DNA from: Myxococcus dinghuensis
GTDB taxonomy: Bacteria > Myxococcota > Myxococcia > Myxococcales > Myxococcaceae
Assembly (NCBI RefSeq): GCF_024198235.1
Contig: NZ_JAKCFB010000046.1
Location: 1-64,000, forward strand
Direction of reading: 5' to 3'
Length of the DNA stretch: 64,000 nucleotides
In this document: piece after piece, positions 54,538-64,000 of the stretch
Position numbering within the stretch: the first letter of the stretch is position 1
Layout of the letters: each line of letters starts with the position of its first letter
The notes under the pieces: model-generated
Seen by the model: only the letters and a program-made list of their open reading frames with translations
Database searches by the model: none
What the model was told of the DNA's origin: nothing
Program-made: the position numbers and the translations under genes

Positions 54538-55659
54538 ATGCAGACGCAGACTTCTCATCCTTCCTCCACCGGCGTGGCCGGAGGAGACCCGCGGGTCGGC
54601 CAGGTGCTCCAGGGCCGCTTCCAGGTGCTGGCGCCCCTGCGCCAGGGCGGCCAGGGGCGGGCGTACCGGGCGGTGCAGTTGCCGCTGGAGCGGGTGGTGT
54701 CGTTGGAGGTGGTGGGCGCGGACGCGGACGCGGCGCTCCAGCAGCGCCTGCTGGCGGAGGCGCGGGCCACCGCGCGGCTGCACCACCCGAACACCGTCAC
54801 CGTCATCGACTTCGGGCGCATGGAGGACGGCGCCGTCTACCTGGCCACGGAGCTGGTGGAGGGGGTCACCCTGGGGCAGCGGCTGGAGGCCGGGGCGGTG
54901 GCGTGGCCGCGCGCGGTGGAGCTGGCGCGGGGCATCGCGCGGTCGCTGCGGGCGGCGCACCGGGCGGGGGTGGTGCACCACGCGCTCACCCCGGAGAGCG
55001 TCCTCGTCTCCCGGGACGCGGACGGCGGGCACGAGCACGTGAAGGTGCGGGGCTTCGGGCGTGGGGCGCCCGTCCTGTCGGAGCAGGGGCGGCTGTCGGT
55101 TCCGGACATCACCCAGTCGGGCACGCTGCCCGGCTCCCACGCGTACCGGGCGCCGGAGCAGGCGCGGGGCGCGGCGGACGCGCGCAGCGACGTCTACTCG
55201 CTGGGCATCGTCGTCTACCAGATGCTGGTGGGCCGGGTGCCCTTCGTGGCCACCGACCCGCTGGAGCTCGTGTTCGCGCACCACAAGGAGCTGCCGCCGC
55301 ACTTCCGGGCGCTGCGGCCCGACCTGGCCATCCCCGCGCCGCTGGAGGCGCTGGTGCGCTGTTGCCTGGAGAAGCGGCCCGAGCACCGCTTCGCGTCCAT
55401 GGACGCGGTGCTGGACGCGCTGCGCGCCGTGGTGGACGCGGCCGGCGCGCTGGAGCTGTCCGGGGTGGAGGCGCCCGGGCCGGCGCGCACGCTGTCCTCG
55501 GAGGAGACGCGCGCGCTGCTGGTGACGGACCTGGAGGCGGAGGCGCCCCGCGTGCCCGCGCCCGCCGAGGCCCCGGTGTCGCGGTGGCTCGTCGGCGGGC
55601 TGCTGCTGGCGCTGGCCGCGGGGGCCGTGGCGGCGGCGGCGCCGCACGTGCTGCGCTGA
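54538..55659 (+). CDS. Membrane-anchored pseudokinase (Ser/Thr kinase fold, catalytic residues lost)
   Basis: The 373-residue protein follows the Pkn/Hanks-type kinase layout from residue ~28 to 300, with one membrane helix near the C-terminus (about 348-370). The family catalytic residues are replaced. The VAIK lysine is E57 (VVSLEVV). The HRDLKPEN loop reads HHALTPES, losing the Asp (A149), Lys (T151) and Asn (S154). The DFG Asp is G172 (VRGFGRG). The glycine loop is only partly kept. Structural motifs remain: YRAPEQARG and DVYSLGIVVYQML. It should bind partners rather than phosphorylate. ATG 54538 has a GAGG site at 7 bases; ATG 54511 has none. Confidence 0.9.
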   Translation: MQTQTSHPSSTGVAGGDPRVGQVLQGRFQVLAPLRQGGQGRAYRAVQLPLERVVSLEVVGADADAALQQRLLAEARATARLHHPNTVTVIDFGRMEDGAVYLATELVEGVTLGQRLEAGAVAWPRAVELARGIARSLRAAHRAGVVHHALTPESVLVSRDADGGHEHVKVRGFGRGAPVLSEQGRLSVPDITQSGTLPGSHAYRAPEQARGAADARSDVYSLGIVVYQMLVGRVPFVATDPLELVFAHHKELPPHFRALRPDLAIPAPLEALVRCCLEKRPEHRFASMDAVLDALRAVVDAAGALELSGVEAPGPARTLSSEETRALLVTDLEAEAPRVPAPAEAPVSRWLVGGLLLALAAGAVAAAAPHVLR

Positions 55660-55665
55660 AGAAGA

Positions 55666-55701
55666 GCGCCGGCGGGAGGGAGGAGTCCTCCTCGCCGGCG
55701 C
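55666..55701. terminator. Bidirectional hairpin between pseudokinase and S9 peptidase genes
   Basis: GCGCCGGCG (55666-55674) pairs with CGCCGGCGC (55693-55701), and the loop contains a further GAGGA/TCCTC pairing. It lies in the 60-base gap between the two converging stop codons and can serve both genes. Confidence 0.65.
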
Positions 55702-55719
55702 CCGGACCCGCGGCCCGCG

Positions 55720-57684
<1,965 letters not shown>

Positions 57685-57927
57685 GTGGGCTCCGGGGGCT
57701 CCAACCGGGTTGGATTGCCTTCAACACGAACGCCTGGGGGCGCCATTGCACGCGCCCCGCTGCGGGGAGCGGGTGCCCCCCGCGGTGAACGCGGTGAAGA
57801 CGTCAGCGGGCCGCCGCGAGGCGCGCGTGCCGTCCGGAGGTACTATTCCAGGATGGTGGGGTATTCCCGGAGCCCCGCCGAGTCCTCTTCCTCACCTCGC
57901 CCGGGACGTTCGGGGACCTTTCCCATC

Positions 57928-58509
57928 ATGAAGCCCTCCTCCCGCCTCGCGGTCGTGCTCGCGCTGTCGCTGCTGTCTCCCGTCGTCGCCAGCGCCTCCG
58001 ACTATCCGCCCGACTATCCCATCTGCAGCGTCGACGACACGGTGGTGACCGGCCCCTTCGAGGTCATCCGCCACACGTCGCGGCTGCCGAGCAAGCTGTC
58101 CACGCTCACCCTCAGCTACCGGGGCTATCTGCGCGGGCTGTACCCGGACAGCCAGATCCAGTTCTGGGTCCAGCTCAACGGGCGCACGGAGCTGCTGTCC
58201 GCCAGCGCGGGCACGCACGACGACGCGTATGTCTTCCTCAACGCCGGCCCGCGCGGCTGCACCAAGTGCATGCGCTACCTGAACACGCCGCTGTGCAACG
58301 CGCACTTCGCCGCGGGCGGCCAGGAGGGCGTCTGGGTGTGCGAGCAGCCCAACGCGGTGGAGAGCAACCTCTTCCTCTACGCCTTCGACACCAACCTCAA
58401 CCTGAACGCGTGGGACATCTATGTCGCCGCCACGGCGGGTGGGCAGTGGGACAGCAACCTGGGCGCCAACTACTTCGCGCGGCTGCCGGCCCGGTCGAGC
58501 TGCTGGTAG
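57928..58509 (+). CDS. Secreted hypothetical protein
   Basis: The 193-residue product has a signal peptide ending VASASDYPP near residue 24. The mature part is beta-rich with six cysteines, including CTKCMRYLNTPLC, suggesting a disulfide-stabilised extracellular fold. No family was recognised. It diverges from the S9 peptidase gene across ~240 bases in which no clear promoter motif was seen. Confidence 0.78.
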   Translation: MKPSSRLAVVLALSLLSPVVASASDYPPDYPICSVDDTVVTGPFEVIRHTSRLPSKLSTLTLSYRGYLRGLYPDSQIQFWVQLNGRTELLSASAGTHDDAYVFLNAGPRGCTKCMRYLNTPLCNAHFAAGGQEGVWVCEQPNAVESNLFLYAFDTNLNLNAWDIYVAATAGGQWDSNLGANYFARLPARSSCW

Positions 58510-58542
58510 TTTTCCGTTGAGAGGGCACGCCCCTCGCCCCGG

Positions 58543-58576
58543 GTGGCCGGTGACATGCGTCCGCGTTACCGGTCAC
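58543..58576 (+). terminator. Candidate hairpin before the tyrosine-catabolism operon
   Basis: GTGGCCGGTGAC (58543-58554) pairs with GTTACCGGTCAC (58565-58576) with ten standard pairs plus two G-T pairs. A CTTTTCC tract follows about 14 bases later. It lies 34 bases after the preceding stop codon. Confidence 0.45.
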
Positions 58577-58723
58577 CTCAGGGGGACTTTTCCCACGCTG
58601 GACGATTGGCGCGCCGCATCCGACGGGTGTGCTTGACACCCTCGGGGCCCCGGCGGAAAAGCCAAGCCCACACTGAGGCGGCCCTCGCGGTTTCATCTCC
58701 ATGGGGCCGCGGGGAGGCGGGGA

Positions 58724-59707
58724 GTGAAGCTCGCGACGCTCAAGGATGGAACCCGTGACGGGCGGCTCATCGTCGTCAAGCGGGACAACTCGGCCTACGC
58801 GCTGGCCACCAACGTGGCGCTGACGCTCCAGGCCGCGCTCGACGACTGGGACGCGAAGGAGCCGCAGTTGCGCGCGCTCGCCGCGCAGTTGGAGGCGGAC
58901 GCGGTGCAGAGCCGCCCGCTGGACGTGCGCGCGCTCGCGGCGCCCTTGCCGCGCGCCTATGAGTGGGTGGACGGCAGCGCGTACATCAACCACGTCATCC
59001 TGGTGCGCAAGGCGCGCAACGCGGAGCCGCCCGCCACGCTGCGCACGGACCCGCTCGTGTACCAGGGGGGCTCCGGGGACTTCCTCGGCCCCACCGACGA
59101 CATCCCCCTGGCCGACGAGGCGTGGGGCCTGGACTTCGAGAGCGAGGTCGCCGTCATCCTCGGGGACACGCCCCAGGGGACGAAGGCCCAGGACGCGGGC
59201 AAGCACGTCAAGCTGCTGATGCTGGCCAACGACGTGTCCCTGCGCAACCTCATCCCGGACGAGCTGGCCAAGGGCTTCGGCTTCTTCCAGAGCAAGCCCG
59301 CCACGGCCTTCAGCCCCTTCGCGGTGACGCCGGACGAGCTGGGCGGCGCGTGGCGCGACGGGCGCGTGCACCTGCGGGTGCGGTCGGTGCTCAACGGCCA
59401 GCAGGTGGGTGACACCGACGCGGGGCCGGAGATGCACTTCTCCTTCTTCGACCTCGTCCAGCACCTGTGCAAGACGCGCAGCTACACCGCCGGCACCGTC
59501 CTGGGCAGCGGCACGGTGTCCAACGCGGACCGGGCCCGGGGCATCTCCTGCCTCGCCGAGCAGCGGATGATCGAGACCATCGAGCAGGGCAAGCCCAGCA
59601 CGCCCTTCATGAAGGTCGGCGACACCATCGACATCGAGATGACGGGCGAGGACGGCAACAGCCTGTTCGGCCGCATCTCCCAGAAGGTCGTGGAGAAGAA
59701 GCCATGA
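58724..59707 (+). CDS. fahA: Fumarylacetoacetate hydrolase
   Basis: The 327-residue protein fits the FAH superfamily and, by operon context, fumarylacetoacetase. Metal and substrate residues lie in DFESEVAVILGDTP and LLMLANDVSLRN; FGFFQSKPATAFSPF and AGTVLGSGTVSN are also typical. It splits fumarylacetoacetate into fumarate and acetoacetate, the last step of tyrosine breakdown. The start is GTG at 58724 after GGGGAGG. Its stop overlaps the maiA start (ATGA at 59704). Confidence 0.9.
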   Translation: MKLATLKDGTRDGRLIVVKRDNSAYALATNVALTLQAALDDWDAKEPQLRALAAQLEADAVQSRPLDVRALAAPLPRAYEWVDGSAYINHVILVRKARNAEPPATLRTDPLVYQGGSGDFLGPTDDIPLADEAWGLDFESEVAVILGDTPQGTKAQDAGKHVKLLMLANDVSLRNLIPDELAKGFGFFQSKPATAFSPFAVTPDELGGAWRDGRVHLRVRSVLNGQQVGDTDAGPEMHFSFFDLVQHLCKTRSYTAGTVLGSGTVSNADRARGISCLAEQRMIETIEQGKPSTPFMKVGDTIDIEMTGEDGNSLFGRISQKVVEKKP

Positions 59708-60363
59708 AGGGGCTGCGGCTGCACAACTACTGGCGCTCGTCCGCGTCGTGGCGCGCGCGGCTGGGGCTGCACCTCAAGGGGCTGTCCTTCGAGTACGTGC
59801 CGGTGCACCTGCTCAAGGACGGCGGGGAGCAGAACACGGACGCCTACCGCGCCATCAACCCCATGCGCACGGTGCCCACGCTGGAGTGGGTGGAGGCGGA
59901 CGGCACGACGCGCCGGCTGTCCCAGTCGCTGGCCATCCTCGAGTACCTGGAGGAGGTCGTCCCCTCCCCCGCGCTGCTCCCGGAGGACGCGTACCTGCGC
60001 GGCCGGGCGCGGATGCTGGCGGAGATGGTGAACTCCGGCATCCAGCCCCTGCACAACACGGCCGTGGTGCAGCGCATCAAGAACGAGCTGCGGGCGGACG
60101 AGAAGGCGTGGGCGGCGCACTGGCTCGACCGGGGGCTGGGGTCGCTGGAGGCGGCGGTGCAGCCCACGGCGGGGCGCTTCTGCGTGGGGGACTCCGTGTC
60201 CGTGGCGGACGTCTGCCTGGTGCCGCAGCTCTACGCGGCGCGCCGGTTCGGGGGGGACCTGTCACGTTGCGCCACCCTGTTGCGAATCGAGGCGGCGTGC
60301 GCTGAGCTGCCGGCGTTCCAGGCGGCCCATCCGGACCGTCAACCGGATGCCGTGCCCGTCTGA
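59704..60363 (+). CDS. maiA: Maleylacetoacetate isomerase (zeta-class GST)
   Basis: The 219-residue protein has the zeta-GST active-site pattern SSASWRARLGLHLKG, close to the SSCSWRVR signature, then NPMRTVPTLEW and LSQSLAILEYLEE for glutathione binding. It isomerises maleylacetoacetate to fumarylacetoacetate. It is coupled to fahA by a four-base overlap and followed 26 bases later by hpd. Confidence 0.94.
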   Translation: MKGLRLHNYWRSSASWRARLGLHLKGLSFEYVPVHLLKDGGEQNTDAYRAINPMRTVPTLEWVEADGTTRRLSQSLAILEYLEEVVPSPALLPEDAYLRGRARMLAEMVNSGIQPLHNTAVVQRIKNELRADEKAWAAHWLDRGLGSLEAAVQPTAGRFCVGDSVSVADVCLVPQLYAARRFGGDLSRCATLLRIEAACAELPAFQAAHPDRQPDAVPV

Positions 60364-60389
60364 GTCTTCCCCCTTCGAGGAGCCATCCC

Positions 60390-61553
<1,164 letters not shown>

Positions 61554-61562
61554 TCCGCCGGC

Positions 61563-61607
61563 GCCCCGAGCCCTCGGGGCCGCCCCGCCGTGTCGACCGG
61601 CGGGGCG
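61563..61607. terminator. Double hairpin between hpd and permease genes
   Basis: GCCCCGAG (61563-61570) pairs with CTCGGGGC (61573-61580), and CGCCCCGCCG (61581-61590) pairs with CGGCGGGGCG (61598-61607). Both lie in the 69-base gap between converging stop codons. The second stem is the better bidirectional terminator candidate. Confidence 0.7.
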
Positions 61608-61622
61608 AGGCCCGGCTCCGCG

Positions 61623-64000
61623 CTACTCCTCGCGCAGGGCGATGACCGGGTCCACGCGGATGGCGTGGCGCACGGGAATCAGCGTGGCGAGCAGCGCGAC
61701 GACGACGAGGAACAGCGCCATGCCGGCGAAGAGCAGGGGCTCGAAGGGCCTCACGCCGTAGAGCAGGCCGGACATGGCCCGGGCCGCGGCGAGGGCGCCT
61801 CCCAGGCCCAGCGCCACGCCACCCAGCGTGGGGCTCAGGCCCTGGCGCACCACCAGCCACACCACGTCCGCCTGCTTCGCGCCCAGCGCCATGCGCACGC
61901 CAATCTCGTGCGTGCGCTGGCTGACGCTGTAGGCGATGACGCCGTAGACGCCCACCGCGCTGAGCAGCAGCGCCACGCCCGCGAAGACGAGCAGCAGCAC
62001 CACCGCGTAGCGGGGCGCGAGCAGCGTCTCGCCCACCACCTGCGTCATGGGCTTGATGTAGGTGACGGGCAGCTCCGCGTCCAGCTCCGACAGCACGCGC
62101 CGCACCGCCGGGGTGAGCGCCGTGGGGTTGCCCTCGCCGCGCACCGCCAGGTACGTCTCCCGCGTCGTCTCCTGGCGCTGGGGCAGGTACACCGCCGCGA
62201 AGTCGCCCGCGCCGCTGCCGAAGGTGGCCACCTGCACGTCGCCCACCACGCCCACCACCGTGCGCCAGACGGGCTTGCCGTCCACGCTGTCCACGGTGAT
62301 TCGCCGGCCCACCGCGCCGCCGTCCGCGAAGTGCCGGCGCGCCAGCGTCTGGCTGATGACGACGGACTTGGGCGCGTCCGGGCCGTCCTGCGGCGTGAAG
62401 GTGACGCCCTCGCGCAGGGGGATGGCCAGGGCGCGGAAGTAGTCCTCCGACACCACCTGGTAGAAGATGTAGCGCGCGTTGCCGGGCGCCGGGGGCGGCT
62501 CGCCCTCCACCTCCAGCGTGGTGCGGCTCCAACTGGGGCCCAGCGGCAGGTTGCTCGTGGCGGCCACGGCCTTCACGCCGGGCAGCGCGGCGAGGCGGGC
62601 GAGGGCCTCGTCCTGGAAGCGCACGATGGTGGCGTTGTCCGGGTAGCGCCGCTCGTTCGTGCCGAACTTCAGCGTCAGCAGCCCCTCGCGCTCGAAGCCC
62701 GTGGGCGCGTCCATCATCGTCGCGAAGCTGCGGGCGTTGAGCGCCGCGCACACGGTGAGCACCAGCGCGAAGGCCAACTGCGCGGCCACCAGCACCTGCC
62801 GCAGCCGCTGCCGGCCGCCGCCGGAGTTGCGGCCCTCGCGGCGCATCGCGTCCGCGGGCTGCACGCGCGAGGCCCGCAGCGCCGGCGCCAGGCCGAAGGC
62901 GAGCGTGGCGCCCACCGCGGCCGCCAGCGTGAAGCCGAGCACGCGCCCGTCCAGGCCCACCCGGTGCCAGCCCGGCACGAAGCGGCCCACGTCGGCGGGC
63001 ACGCCCGCCCGCATCAGGTGGATGCCCCACAGCGCCAGCAGCAGGCCGCCCGACGCGCCCAGCAGCGCCAGCACCAGGCTCTCCGTCAGCATCTGCCGCG
63101 TCAGCCGGCCCTGGCCCGCGCCCAGCGCGCCGCGGATGGCCATCTCCCGCGCCCGCTTCGTCGCCCGCGCCAGCAGCATGCCCGCCACGTTGGCGCACGC
63201 CACGCCCAGCACCAGCACCGTGGCGGCCATCAGCACGTACAGCATCAGCCGCACCGGCGCGTCGCCGTACTCCCGCAGGGGGATGGCGGACACGCGGTGG
63301 CCCGGGTCGTCCTGCGCCAGGCGCGCGTCCAGCAGCGCGAGCTGGGAGCGCGCCGACTGCACCGAGTGGCCCTCCTTCAACCGCGCCACGGCCTGGAACG
63401 AGTGGTCCGTCCACGCCGTCGCCGCGTTGGCGGGCAGCGCCAGGGGCACCCAGAGCTGCGCCGCCTTGGGGAAGCGGAAGTCGGAGGGCATCACCCCCAC
63501 CACCGTGTAGGGCTCACCGTCCAGCGTCACCGTGCGGCCCACCATGCCCGGGTCCGCGCCGAAGCGGCGCTCCCACAGGGCGTGGCTGAGCACGACGACG
63601 CGCTCGCGGCCCGGCGCGCTCTCGTCCGGTTGCAGCGTGCGGCCCTGCGCCGCGCCCACGCCCAGCACGCCGAAGAAGTCGGACGTGACGCGGTAGCCCA
63701 CCAGGCGCTCGGGCTCGTTGTCGCCCGTGAGGTTCAGGTCCCACGTCTGGAAGGCGGAGACGCGCTCCAGGGACTGGGGGTTGCGGTGCAGGTCGTCCAC
63801 CACCGCCGCGGACAGCTGGTTGCGCGCGTAGCCCGGCGTCGACTCGACGAGGAAGACGAGCCGGTCCAGGCCGGGGAAGTCGAACGGCCGCAACATCAGC
63901 GCGTCGAGGAAGCTGAAGATGACGGTGTTGGCGCCGATGCCCAGCGCCAGCGTCAGGACCGCCACCAGCGAGAAGCCCTTGTCGCGCAACAACCCGCGCA
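61623..64000 (-). CDS. MacB/ADOP-type ABC transporter permease, 5' end cut by window edge
   Basis: More than 790 residues are visible. The layout is the duplicated orphan permease type: a membrane helix in GFSLVAVLTLALGIGANTVIF, a periplasmic domain (LGVGAAQGRTL; VVLSHALWERRFG), an FtsX-like block with CANVAGMLLARATKRAREMAIRGALG near residue 265, several helices, a second periplasmic domain and a second FtsX block near 705 (QRTHEIGVRMALGAKQ). The sequence reads open to the window end, so the true start is outside. Such permeases work with an ATPase encoded elsewhere, in export of peptides or lipoproteins. Confidence 0.93.
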   Translation of the reverse strand, partial: RGLLRDKGFSLVAVLTLALGIGANTVIFSFLDALMLRPFDFPGLDRLVFLVESTPGYARNQLSAAVVDDLHRNPQSLERVSAFQTWDLNLTGDNEPERLVGYRVTSDFFGVLGVGAAQGRTLQPDESAPGRERVVVLSHALWERRFGADPGMVGRTVTLDGEPYTVVGVMPSDFRFPKAAQLWVPLALPANAATAWTDHSFQAVARLKEGHSVQSARSQLALLDARLAQDDPGHRVSAIPLREYGDAPVRLMLYVLMAATVLVLGVACANVAGMLLARATKRAREMAIRGALGAGQGRLTRQMLTESLVLALLGASGGLLLALWGIHLMRAGVPADVGRFVPGWHRVGLDGRVLGFTLAAAVGATLAFGLAPALRASRVQPADAMRREGRNSGGGRQRLRQVLVAAQLAFALVLTVCAALNARSFATMMDAPTGFEREGLLTLKFGTNERRYPDNATIVRFQDEALARLAALPGVKAVAATSNLPLGPSWSRTTLEVEGEPPPAPGNARYIFYQVVSEDYFRALAIPLREGVTFTPQDGPDAPKSVVISQTLARRHFADGGAVGRRITVDSVDGKPVWRTVVGVVGDVQVATFGSGAGDFAAVYLPQRQETTRETYLAVRGEGNPTALTPAVRRVLSELDAELPVTYIKPMTQVVGETLLAPRYAVVLLLVFAGVALLLSAVGVYGVIAYSVSQRTHEIGVRMALGAKQADVVWLVVRQGLSPTLGGVALGLGGALAAARAMSGLLYGVRPFEPLLFAGMALFLVVVALLATLIPVRHAIRVDPVIALREE

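Overview
The window reads as a chromosomal segment of a Myxococcota bacterium, most likely family Myxococcaceae (Myxococcus/Corallococcus type). This rests on very high GC with strong third-position GC, short gene gaps with many ATGA/GTGA start-stop overlaps, a high density of lipoproteins and secreted proteins of unknown role, a kinase-like protein, a DUF1800/DUF1501 pair and a metal-binding repeat protein. It is an inference from composition and gene style; no rRNA or tRNA gene was seen. No insertion sequence, integrase, CRISPR array or replication origin was recognised.

Layout. 1-4.1 kb: the end of a TPR-like protein, a small lipoprotein, queC, and a VanX-type D-Ala-D-Ala dipeptidase. 4.2-8.1 kb: an operon of a YfbK-like secreted protein that lacks its VWA domain, a sensor kinase and an OmpR-type regulator. 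8.1-10.9 kb (minus): a protein-arginine-deiminase lipoprotein followed by a secreted helical-repeat protein. 11.1-14.8 kb: a DUF1800 lipoprotein, a DUF1501 Tat protein and an alpha/beta hydrolase. 14.8-16.8 kb (minus): a CBS protein and an ArsR-SRPBCC-SRPBCC operon with an operator-like palindrome on the first start codon. 16.9-19.5 kb: mtnP-mtnA-class II aldolase, the gene set of the methylthioadenosine DHAP shunt.

19.5-22.8 kb (minus): FHA protein, metallophosphoesterase, a protein with two GIY-YIG-like modules and a 118-residue partner. 23.3-26.4 kb: a lipase-like lipoprotein with PDSG repeats, then a Cas2/VapD-like small protein overlapping a PIN-domain protein. 26.4-30.8 kb (minus): acyl-CoA synthetase, 6-phosphofructokinase, amidase. 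31-38.7 kb: glucosamine-6-phosphate deaminase, a complete VWA (YfbK-like) protein, a lytic transglycosylase, TetR and membrane hydroxylase genes, a bestrophin-like channel, a lipoprotein and a probable outer-membrane barrel.

39.2-45.6 kb: a compact contractile-tail-like module. It has a DUF4255/Pvc16-like cap, a sheath, a tube, a proline-rich unknown protein, and two tandem paralogous membrane proteins of exactly 437 residues each. No baseplate, spike, tape measure or AAA+ ATPase is present. 45.7-53.9 kb: a RibD/DHFR-like protein, a DxDGDG-repeat lipoprotein, a D-2-hydroxyglutarate-type dehydrogenase facing serA, and a trypsin-like lipoprotein with a duplicated C-terminal domain. 54.1-57.7 kb: a small secreted protein, a membrane-anchored pseudokinase with its catalytic residues replaced, and an S9 peptidase. 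58.7-61.6 kb: the tyrosine-catabolism operon fahA-maiA-hpd, without hmgA. 61.6 kb to the end: a large MacB/ADOP-type permease cut by the window edge.

Most convergent gene ends carry strong GC hairpins, listed as candidate terminators. The strongest leads are the tail module with its paired membrane proteins, the deiminase lipoprotein, the VWA-less YfbK protein tied to a two-component system, the pseudokinase, and the two small nuclease-like gene pairs.
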